Positions 1-5,354 of a stretch of DNA of 5,354 nucleotides are shown here, piece after piece. This DNA is from Bacteroidales bacterium. GTDB lineage: Bacteria; Bacteroidota; Bacteroidia; Bacteroidales; GCA-2748055. The stretch covers positions 1 through 5,354 of the forward strand of contig JAGLTY010000166.1 of the NCBI GenBank assembly GCA_023135025.1. The letters run 5' to 3'. A model generated the notes under the pieces. The model was not told the DNA's origin. It did not search any database and saw only the letters and a list, made by a program, of their open reading frames with translations. A program made the position numbers and the translations under genes. Each line of letters opens with the position of its first letter. The stretch's first letter is position 1.

Positions 1-1360
1 GCAACGCAATAGCAATAAAAAACTGCACCACCACCGATACCCGGGCTACCCCGTTCCGCCTCACTGAAAGCATTTCCCTTCTAAGAAAACGGAGGGGCTG
101 ACTCCGTCTCAGCAGGTAGATCCCAATATAGGCACTGGTGCTAAGCACAATAAACAGCAGAATGCCTAATAGGAAAATAAAATTGAACCCATCGTTGTAA
201 AGTGTGAATTTGAGCTCTTCATTGGCCAGCTTGTTAAAGAGGGGCAGTATCTGCTCTGCCAGGATGATCCCCAGCAACATAGAGATCAGTGTGAGCACAA
301 ATGATTCAATCACAAACTGGGTCAGAATCTGCCAGCGGCGCGCACCCACCACATTCATTATACCAAAATCGCCGATACGGTTCAGGGCCGTACCAATAGC
401 GATCATCACATAGTTAAAACAGGCAATAAAGAGGATCAGGAGTGCAATGCTGGAGAGAATGTAGATGGCATTCATGTTCCCCGTAAGCTCATAGTCACCT
501 CTGAACTCATCCGATTGAAGGTAGAGATCCCGGTAGGGCATAAAACGGTAGGTGAAGTGGTGGTCGTTTGCAGAGATAAAACCCATATCCACCAGCTGCT
601 GTAACCGCTCTCCCAGGAACTCATCCACAAGGGTCTGCGCGGTTTGCTCCAGTCGCTCCACATTGTTATTCTCGTCAAGCATCACATAGAGGTAGGTGTC
701 GCCGATGAAATCGTTGCTCCGGGGATAGGCCCTGGCGTTGACATAGGGGATCAACACACTCCACTGGAATGAAGTGTTCTCCGGGGGATCTTCGATAACA
801 GCCGTAACCGTGTACTTATTGAAAGGGGGTCGCTCGGGAAACCCAAGCGTCTCACCGATCACATCATTGAAACTGACCAGGCTATCGCCAAATATCTTCC
901 TGGCCACTCCGGCTGTGAGTACAACACTCTTGGGATGTGAAAGGGGATTCTCCCTGTCCCCTGCCATAAATTCATAAGAGAAGAGATCAAAGAATGTGGA
1001 ATCCACAAATCCCACATGTTCATGGAATAGCTCCTCTTCCAGACCCAAAAAAACCGGTGTTGATTTCAGTCGACAGGTAAGTTCAACACCCGGAACCTTC
1101 TCCTTTATTGCATCGGCCATTCCTGCGGGTTGAAAGGGGGAGTAGATCCGCTCCCTCTCCACCGGATCGACACTGGAGTACATCCTGTATATCCGGTCAC
1201 TGTTTTTATGGAAATCATTGAAACTGAGTTCGCCGGAACTATATAGATAGATAATGATAACGCAGGCAATGCTGAAAGAGAGTCCGAACAGGTTGATCAG
1301 GGTATGTCCACGCTGTTTCAGCAGGTTCCGGAAGGCATATTTAAAATAGCTGAAGATCAT
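1..1360 (-). CDS. ABC transporter permease, FtsX/MacB type (partial, 3' end outside window)
   Basis: The minus-strand frame from ATG at 1360-1358 stays open for 453 codons and leaves the window without a stop. Residues 1-20 carry the short basic cytoplasmic leader usual in this family (FKYAFRNLLKQRGHTLINL), followed by a first membrane helix at about 21-42. Residues about 45-290 form a large extracytoplasmic domain of MacB_PCD type. An FtsX core follows, with helices at about 298-322, 346-375 and 392-416 and the cytoplasmic coupling-loop signature NRIGDFGIMNVVGARRWQIL at 327-346. A new helix starts at about 442, as expected for the second FtsX module. Bacteroidota relatives are usually near 780-800 residues, so roughly 57% is present. 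Such permeases pair with a separate ATPase and serve in export or mechanotransmission; the substrate cannot be told. It is divergent from the sigma-54 regulator, which may control it. The family call is strong; the substrate and operon partners are unknown. Confidence 0.9.
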   Translation of the reverse strand, partial: MIFSYFKYAFRNLLKQRGHTLINLFGLSFSIACVIIIYLYSSGELSFNDFHKNSDRIYRMYSSVDPVERERIYSPFQPAGMADAIKEKVPGVELTCRLKSTPVFLGLEEELFHEHVGFVDSTFFDLFSYEFMAGDRENPLSHPKSVVLTAGVARKIFGDSLVSFNDVIGETLGFPERPPFNKYTVTAVIEDPPENTSFQWSVLIPYVNARAYPRSNDFIGDTYLYVMLDENNNVERLEQTAQTLVDEFLGERLQQLVDMGFISANDHHFTYRFMPYRDLYLQSDEFRGDYELTGNMNAIYILSSIALLILFIACFNYVMIAIGTALNRIGDFGIMNVVGARRWQILTQFVIESFVLTLISMLLGIILAEQILPLFNKLANEELKFTLYNDGFNFIFLLGILLFIVLSTSAYIGIYLLRRSQPLRFLRREMLSVRRNGVARVSVVVQFFIAIAL

Positions 1361-1392
1361 ATGTCAAAAGATTCCAAGGTTTTCTGGTTTAG

Positions 1393-1408
1393 TACCAAAT
1401 GAATGCCA
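1393..1408 (-). promoter_or_regulatory. Candidate sigma-54 (-24/-12) promoter for the ABC permease
   Basis: Read on the minus strand the site is TGGCATTCATTTGGTA. Against the consensus TGGCAC-N5-TTGCW it matches 8 of 11 fixed positions, including the full TGGCA of the -24 element. The -12 dinucleotide is GT instead of the usual GC (GG-N10-GT). The predicted transcript start falls near 1382, about 22 bases before the permease ATG. It lies about 85 bp downstream of a palindrome that could bind the neighbouring sigma-54 activator. The -12 mismatch makes this a tentative call. Confidence 0.35.
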
Positions 1409-1483
1409 GAATATCCCGGAAAGTTATATTGGTCTGATTATCTGTTTATTAATAAAATATTATCTCTCCTTCATATAAAATAA

Positions 1484-1502
1484 CTGTTCAGTTTCTGAAC
1501 AG
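1484..1502. promoter_or_regulatory. Perfect 8+3+8 inverted repeat, candidate activator-binding site
   Basis: CTGTTCAG-TTT-CTGAACAG is a perfect inverted repeat with 8-bp arms and a 3-bp spacer, in the intergenic region between the permease and the sigma-54 response regulator. Dyads of this size are typical upstream activating sequences for dimeric Fis-type helix-turn-helix domains. Its centre (1493) would sit near -111 from the predicted permease transcript start, a usual distance for enhancer sites, and 63 bp before the regulator start codon, which would also allow autoregulation. An alternative is a leftward transcriptional hairpin, since the minus strand continues with the T-rich TTATTTTAT. 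The repeat itself is certain; its role is inferred. Confidence 0.5.
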
Positions 1503-1555
1503 CAAGTGTCAGTATTTCGAACGAATAGCCTTAAATTACAAGTAAATTTCCGGGA

Positions 1556-2917
1556 ATGATCCCTGCCCGCATACTTATTATAGACGACAATATCCAGATC
1601 CTGGAATCGCTCCGGATCCTGCTGAAAGATGAGTTTGAAACCATCGACATCATCCCCAAACCATCCCGGATCCCGGAGATGCTCTGGCGAAACAGTTATG
1701 ATATCGTGATGCTGGATATGAATTTTGCCATGGGCGAAACCTCCGGAAATGAAGGTATCTTCTGGCTGAATGAGATCAAAAAGACCGATCCCCTGCTGCC
1801 CATCATCCTGATCACTGCCTATGGAGATATTGAGCTGGCGGTAAAAGCGATCAGGGAGGGTGCCTCCGATTTTATTGCCAAACCCTGGGATCCGGAGAAG
1901 CTGATCATCACCTTGAAAAATGCCTGGCGCCTGCGACGATCCGGACAAGAGGTGAAAAAACTGAAGAACCGCCAACAACAGCTTTCAGAGGACCTGGAGC
2001 GGGAATACCGGATGTTCCATGGATCTTCGGAGGTGATGAAAAACCTGATGCATACCGTAACCAGGGTGGCTGCAACCGATGCGAACGTTTTGATCCTTGG
2101 GGAAAACGGCACAGGCAAAGAGGTAATTGCCCGGGAAATTCACAGACATTCAAACCGTTCTGACCAGATATTTGTGGGGGTAGATGTGGCCTCTCTGAGT
2201 GAGTCTCTATTTGAAAGCGAAATGTTTGGACATGTGAAAGGGGCCTTTACAGATGCCCGGGACGATCGTGTGGGCCGGTTTGAGAACGCACACGAAGGCA
2301 CCCTCTTTCTGGATGAAATCGGGAATATTCCACTCCCGATCCAGGCCAAACTGCTCCAGGTCATTCAGAATCGCGAACTGATCCGGGTAGGCGACCATAC
2401 TCCCATCCAAATCGATATCCGGCTGATCACCGCCACCAACCGGCCATTGAAAAAGATGGTTTCGGAAGGCACTTTTCGCGAAGATCTCTTCTATCGCCTG
2501 AATACTGTGGCCATTGAGGTTCCCCCGCTCAGGGAGCGGGATGAGGACATCGTTATGCTGGGAGAAATATTCCTGGAGCAGTATGGCCGCAAATACAACA
2601 AGCCCAAGCTGAAACTGAATAGCAGTGCCCTCCAAAAACTGCGGGAATATGGTTGGCCGGGAAATGTAAGGGAGCTGAAACATACCATGGAACGTGCCGT
2701 CATTATGGGTGAAAAATCCCTTCTGGGCCCTGATGATCTGGGTCTTTTTGATCGTCATGAACCAGCCAGGGATCATTCTTTCAGGCTGGATGATGTGGAG
2801 CGGCAAACCATTATCAGGGCTGTAGACAAATGCAGGGGGAACCATTCAAAGGCAGCACAGATGCTTGATATCTCCCGAACCACCCTCTATGCCAAACTGA
2901 AGAAATATGGGATCTAA
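1556..2917 (+). CDS. NtrC-family sigma-54-dependent response regulator
   Basis: This is a complete 453-residue cytoplasmic transcription activator. The receiver domain (about 4-125) has the acidic pocket D10/D11, phospho-acceptor D54, switch T87, Y89 and K109. It also has the [13 protein letters not shown] insertion typical of the Bacteroidota sub-family found beside ABC transporter genes. A short linker (about 126-153, probably coiled) leads to the AAA+ domain (about 155-395): Walker A GENGTGKE (182-189), sigma-54 contact loop GAFTDA (229-234, usually GAFTGA), Walker B FLDE (251-254), sensor I TATN (292-295), arginine-finger region R308/R314 and sensor [11 protein letters not shown] (366-374). 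A Fis-type helix-turn-helix closes the protein (about 411-453). An in-frame stop lies just upstream and there is no clear Shine-Dalgarno, so ATG 1556 is the first usable start. The stop overlaps the kinase start by 11 bp, implying translational coupling. All key residues are present, so it should be functional. Confidence 0.96.
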   Translation: MIPARILIIDDNIQILESLRILLKDEFETIDIIPKPSRIPEMLWRNSYDIVMLDMNFAMGETSGNEGIFWLNEIKKTDPLLPIILITAYGDIELAVKAIREGASDFIAKPWDPEKLIITLKNAWRLRRSGQEVKKLKNRQQQLSEDLEREYRMFHGSSEVMKNLMHTVTRVAATDANVLILGENGTGKEVIAREIHRHSNRSDQIFVGVDVASLSESLFESEMFGHVKGAFTDARDDRVGRFENAHEGTLFLDEIGNIPLPIQAKLLQVIQNRELIRVGDHTPIQIDIRLITATNRPLKKMVSEGTFREDLFYRLNTVAIEVPPLRERDEDIVMLGEIFLEQYGRKYNKPKLKLNSSALQKLREYGWPGNVRELKHTMERAVIMGEKSLLGPDDLGLFDRHEPARDHSFRLDDVERQTIIRAVDKCRGNHSKAAQMLDISRTTLYAKLKKYGI

Positions 2918-3443
2918 CCGCTATTATATATCTGTTATCCTCAACTGCCTGCTGATCTTTGTCTCCGCATTTCTCTTTTTTTATTTCCTGCAGGTGAGGC
3001 AGCAACCCTCCACCGCTGCAGGGATCGCCATTCTTGCCCTGCTGCTCACCATCCGGCTGATTCATTATGTAAGCCGGACCAACCGGGTCCTTGGCAATTT
3101 TCTATCCTATATGCATGAGAAAGATCCCTCCCTCCACTATTCGGTCCGTTATGTGAAGAGGCATTTCAAAGGGCTCAACGAAAGCATGGAGAGCCTGATC
3201 GGTGAATTGAAGGAGAGCCGGATCGATCTGGAGGTCCAGACCCATTACCTCAAAGCCATTCTTGACAATGTCTCCACCGGTATTCTCAGTTTTAATGAAG
3301 CCGGCGAGGTCCGGACCATGAACAACGCAGCCAGTGAATGCCTTGGAACCGGACCGATCAATCACCTGGATCACCTGGATCTGAGACATCCGGGACTTGG
3401 TACCACCATCCTGGGTATGCGGCCGGGCGACCAGGTCACCTAG
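2907..3443 (+). CDS. N-terminal sensor fragment of the interrupted histidine kinase
   Basis: This is the 178-residue product expected if translation ends at the TAG. It holds the two-helix membrane hairpin (about 8-29 and 36-55), a charged linker, and the first half of a PAS domain starting near LKAILDNVSTGILSFNEAGEV (115-135). It lacks all kinase motifs, so alone it could not signal to the response regulator. The start ATG lies inside the last codons of the regulator gene (11-bp overlap). A 9-bp direct tandem repeat (3362-3379) encodes HLDHLD at 153-158. Such a fragment would probably be unstable or inert unless it joins the downstream piece. Confidence 0.6.
   Translation: MGSNRYYISVILNCLLIFVSAFLFFYFLQVRQQPSTAAGIAILALLLTIRLIHYVSRTNRVLGNFLSYMHEKDPSLHYSVRYVKRHFKGLNESMESLIGELKESRIDLEVQTHYLKAILDNVSTGILSFNEAGEVRTMNNAASECLGTGPINHLDHLDLRHPGLGTTILGMRPGDQVT
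3441..3443 (+). other. In-frame amber (TAG) codon inside the kinase PAS domain
   Basis: The frame reads GDQVT, then TAG, then TIKRGG, with no shift on either side. A single base change would restore a sense codon (for example CAG, AAG or TGG). The following base is A, so the stop is not in the strongest termination context, but the known CARYYA-type readthrough sequence is absent. Confidence 0.9.
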
Positions 3444-3530
3444 ACCATAAAAAGAGGAGGTAGTGATACCCGTTTAAGTATTCACAGTTCTCGGATCAAA
3501 CTCAAACAAGAGACCGTTCACATAGTTGCT

Positions 3531-4256
3531 TTGAACGACATTACCCACCAGATGGAGGAGCAGGAGATCCTATCCTGGAAGAAGCTGATCAGAGTGATCA
3601 ATCACGAGATTATGAACTCCATGACCCCCATTATTACCCTCTCCATGGCCATCAGGAAAAAACTGGCCAAAGGGAACCAGGCAAAACCGGTGGAACAACT
3701 TCCCAGTGAGGCCCTTGATGACGCCATTCATAGTGCTTCCATCATTGAAGAGCGATCCAAAGGGTTGGTGCAATTTATTGAAAGATACAAGAAGCTTACA
3801 GGTCTTCCCCCCATGAAAATGGAGCGATTTCCCGCTGGTGACCTTTTTGCAAAGATGGAACAGCTCTTCAAAGAGGAGTTAAATGCAAAGGATATTAGAT
3901 TTAACTGGCCCTCACAATGCAATGCTGAACTGGAGGCCGACCAGCAGATGCTGGAACAGGTACTGATCAATCTGGTAAAAAATTCAGTGGAGGCACTCAG
4001 GAATCAAGAGGATCCTGCAATCGAACTCTCCTGTTACAGGGATGCTGACAACCACATTTGTCTTGCTGTTCATGATAACGGGGAGGGAATTCCGGAGGAT
4101 AAACTGGAACAGGTATTTGTCCCTTTCTTTACCACCAGGGAGGAGGGTTCCGGAATAGGGCTCAGCCTGTGCAGACAGATCATCAGATCACATCATGGCA
4201 GAACAGAAATCGAATCGACTCCGGAAGAGGGGACCCGGGTTGTTATCACATTATAA
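3531..4256 (+). CDS. C-terminal kinase fragment (HisKA + HATPase_c) downstream of the TAG
   Basis: This is the part of the interrupted kinase that could be made by internal initiation. After the TAG the first NTG codon in frame is TTG 3531, and the first ATG is 3552; neither has a convincing ribosome site. From TTG the product is 241 residues: phospho-acceptor H25, the N-box around LINLVKNSVEAL (145-156), G1 DNGEG (182-186), FVPFFTT (196-202) and GSGIGLSL (206-213). The catalytic core is therefore complete but has no membrane anchor and only the last strand of PAS. If expressed it would be a soluble, sensor-less kinase, possibly constitutive. The exact start and whether it is translated at all are uncertain. 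Confidence 0.5.
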   Translation: MNDITHQMEEQEILSWKKLIRVINHEIMNSMTPIITLSMAIRKKLAKGNQAKPVEQLPSEALDDAIHSASIIEERSKGLVQFIERYKKLTGLPPMKMERFPAGDLFAKMEQLFKEELNAKDIRFNWPSQCNAELEADQQMLEQVLINLVKNSVEALRNQEDPAIELSCYRDADNHICLAVHDNGEGIPEDKLEQVFVPFFTTREEGSGIGLSLCRQIIRSHHGRTEIESTPEEGTRVVITL

Positions 4257-4414
4257 AAATCATCCGGGAATCCAACGACTATCTGTAGCAATACGGGAAC
4301 GCGTGGCCATATCGAACAGATTCATGTTATCTAACCTGAAGAAACTATCAGAAATATTTAGATCGGATCATTATTCGCCGGAAATGGATCCTCAACTGCA
4401 AGAAATTTTTTCAT

Positions 4415-4437
4415 CCCCTAGCCTATCAGGCTGGAGG
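4415..4437. terminator. Weak hairpin between convergent genes
   Basis: The stem pairs 4418-4424 with 4428-4434 (7 bp including one G-T pair, loop ATC), extended by two more pairs after one mismatch. It lies in the 205-bp gap between the plus-strand kinase and the minus-strand cyclic-nucleotide-binding gene, where a bidirectional terminator would be expected. Neither strand has a T-run directly after the stem; the nearest on the plus strand is the T-rich stretch at 4456-4469. It is therefore only a weak candidate. The rest of the gap shows no gene. Confidence 0.22.
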
Positions 4438-4461
4438 TCCGCTGAATGGAGAAGGGTTCTT

Positions 4462-5223
4462 TCATTTTTCCCTCAGGTACACCCTCGCCTCCTTGCTGAA
4501 AATGTAGTCCGTACCTATCAGTGTTGCGGGTGATTTCACAATGGTGCTTCCATCATGCTGTGCAGCGGTACCGGTGACCAGTACCCCGACTTTTCCTTCC
4601 AGATCGATCCATCCATTCTCATTGGGTAGTTTGATCTCACCGGCTGCCAGCCACTGAATGAATATGTTCTGCTCCCACTGGCTATATGGCTCTCTTTTTC
4701 CAAGAAGGTTCATTGCAAATCGCATACTGGCAAATTCCCAGAGTCCGTTTTCCAGTTCAACAGATTTTTTCATAATTGATTTTAGCGTGGAACTCTCTAT
4801 CCATACTACCGTCACCGGCGACACCGCCACAACAGAAGCGCTTCTGGGATAGCCGGTCAGCACCGCCATTTCGCCAATCAAACTTCCCGCTCCGACTACA
4901 TCCATGGTGATCCCCCGGATCTCTATTTTAACCTTACCGTCAACAATCACAAACAGACCATTATCGGGGTCCTCTTCTTTCAACAACGTTGCCCCCTCCG
5001 GGAACTGGCGGTTCTCAAACCCATCCATTACCTGTTGGAACACCTGCTCCTCCAGGTTCGATAACCAGGGCAAATTCCTGAGCATCTCTACAGGTTTCTC
5101 TATTTCTCCATTGGAATGGGCATCCACCTGCTTTTTCATTCGCTTATTAAAACCAAATACCGCTTGAAAGGCATCAACGATTTTCATGGCCATTCTGCCC
5201 ATGGCATTGGTACATTTCTTCAT
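4462..5223 (-). CDS. Cyclic nucleotide-binding domain protein with an antiporter-tail-like C-terminus
   Basis: This is a complete 253-residue protein ending in TGA. The first ~45 residues are basic and Met-rich, with a possible amphipathic segment (about 13-31). A cyclic-nucleotide-binding beta-roll covers about 48-165: LKEEDPDNGLFVIVDGKVKI (81-100), then the phosphate-binding cassette IGEMAVLTGYPRSASV (116-131) with the conserved E118 and R127 that contact the ribose-phosphate, so cAMP or cGMP binding is plausible. The C-terminus (about 155-253) has no helix-turn-helix, so it is not a CRP/FNR regulator. Its pattern (LWEFASMRFAMNLLG, then VGVLVTG, ending EARVYLR) recalls the cytosolic tail of Bacteroidota CPA1-type Na+/H+ antiporters. 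No membrane helices are present, and a TGA lies in frame two codons before the ATG, so it is either a free-standing tail module or a remnant. Starts at Met8, Met11 or Met13 are also possible. Confidence 0.8.
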   Translation of the reverse strand: MKKCTNAMGRMAMKIVDAFQAVFGFNKRMKKQVDAHSNGEIEKPVEMLRNLPWLSNLEEQVFQQVMDGFENRQFPEGATLLKEEDPDNGLFVIVDGKVKIEIRGITMDVVGAGSLIGEMAVLTGYPRSASVVAVSPVTVVWIESSTLKSIMKKSVELENGLWEFASMRFAMNLLGKREPYSQWEQNIFIQWLAAGEIKLPNENGWIDLEGKVGVLVTGTAAQHDGSTIVKSPATLIGTDYIFSKEARVYLREK

Positions 5224-5250
5224 TCCGATTCAGATTTAACAGATCATATA

Positions 5251-5270
5251 ACTTTGGAGGCATGCAAAGT
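5251..5270. repeat. Inverted repeat ACTTTG-N8-CAAAGT upstream of the CNB gene
   Basis: ACTTTG (5251-5256) and CAAAGT (5265-5270) are perfect 6-bp inverted arms with an 8-bp spacer, 28-47 bp before the start of the cyclic-nucleotide-binding gene. The position suits an operator or promoter-proximal protein site. The arms are short enough to arise by chance. The rest of 5224-5354 is AT-rich and shows no recognisable gene. Confidence 0.3.
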
Positions 5271-5354
5271 ATCTAATCTTCCTCTTTAAACGAAATATTT
5301 CCACGAAAAAGCCTCGCTGCCTAAAACTGGACAAAAGGATATAAATTCCGTAAA

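Larger units (their letters stand above)
2907..4256 (+). pseudogene. PAS-containing membrane sensor histidine kinase interrupted by an in-frame TAG
   Basis: One reading frame from ATG 2907 to TAA 4254-4256 gives a normal-length kinase of 449 codons, except that codon 179 (3441-3443) is TAG. There is no frameshift: the next codons read TIKRGGSDTRLS and continue the second half of the PAS domain. Domains in whole-protein numbering are: two membrane helices (about 8-29 and 36-55) forming a hairpin with almost no periplasmic loop; a linker helix (about 85-112); PAS (about 113-210, broken by the stop); HisKA with phospho-acceptor H233 in INHEIMNS; and HATPase_c with N-box N359, G1 DNGEG (390-394), F-box FVPFFTT and G2 GSGIGLSL. 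It would phosphorylate the upstream regulator. All catalytic motifs are preserved, so the lesion is recent, tolerated by readthrough, or an error in the sequence. Pseudogene is the conservative label. Confidence 0.75.

Noticed and set aside
1..1360. Small plus-strand open frames (for example 204-413 and 774-977) over the permease
   Set aside because: The minus strand is open for 453 codons with clear permease features, so these are antisense shadows.
1543..1550. TAAATTTC as a -7 promoter element for the response regulator
   Set aside because: It would place the transcript start at the ATG itself, and no -33 element lies at the right spacing.
1460..1978. 172-codon minus-strand open frame over the response regulator start
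   Set aside because: It lies antisense to a clear receiver domain, has no recognisable domain, and its composition reflects the opposite strand.
2207..2845. 212-codon minus-strand open frame inside the response regulator
   Set aside because: It is fully antisense to the conserved AAA+ and helix-turn-helix coding sequence and resembles no family.
3453..3461. Strong Shine-Dalgarno-like AGAGGAGGT just after the TAG, as a re-initiation site
   Set aside because: The nearest start (GTG 3463) is too close, out of frame and hits a stop after four codons. In the kinase frame no start codon lies within normal spacing. The bases simply encode Arg-Gly-Gly of the PAS domain, and Bacteroidota rely little on such sites.
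4195..4533. 112-codon plus-strand open frame across the kinase end and the convergent gap
   Set aside because: It begins inside the kinase G2-box region in another frame and ends antisense to the CNB gene; no domain or ribosome site supports it.
5249..5256. TAACTTTG on the plus strand, an exact match to the Bacteroidota -7 consensus TAnnTTTG
   Set aside because: There is no -33 TTTG at the usual distance and no plus-strand gene follows in the remaining ~100 bp. It may be a chance match.

Overview
The window most likely comes from a Bacteroidota genome (class Bacteroidia or a close relative). The protein families point that way: an FtsX/MacB-type permease with the N-terminal style typical of that phylum, next to a sigma-54 response regulator with a characteristic receiver insertion (residues about 55-68). 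The start codons also lack convincing Shine-Dalgarno sequences. This is inferred from remembered protein families; no database search was run.

Layout. Positions 1-1360 (minus strand) hold the first 453 codons of an ABC transporter permease that runs off the left edge. A 195-bp divergent intergenic region (1361-1555) follows. It contains a perfect 19-bp inverted repeat (1484-1502) and an imperfect sigma-54 -24/-12-like element (1393-1408) pointing at the permease. On the plus strand, 1556-2917 encodes an intact NtrC-family sigma-54-dependent response regulator. It overlaps by 11 bp the start of a membrane-bound PAS sensor histidine kinase (2907-4256). The kinase frame is broken by one in-frame TAG at 3441-3443, and the same frame continues immediately afterwards with normal PAS, HisKA and ATPase sequence. 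Positions 4257-4461 separate convergent genes and hold only a weak hairpin. On the minus strand, 4462-5223 encodes a 253-residue cyclic-nucleotide-binding-domain protein. Its C-terminal part resembles the cytosolic tail of cation/proton antiporters rather than a CRP-type regulator. Positions 5224-5354 are non-coding as far as can be seen, with a short inverted repeat at 5251-5270.

How the parts may work together. The kinase would phosphorylate the regulator at Asp54. The regulator would then activate sigma-54 RNA polymerase, possibly from the 1484-1502 palindrome, at the divergent permease promoter. This would be an ABC-transporter operon controlled by its neighbouring two-component system. 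The odd point is that the response regulator is intact while its kinase carries a nonsense codon. The kinase may be newly inactivated, read through, split into a sensor half and a soluble kinase half, or affected by a sequencing or assembly error.
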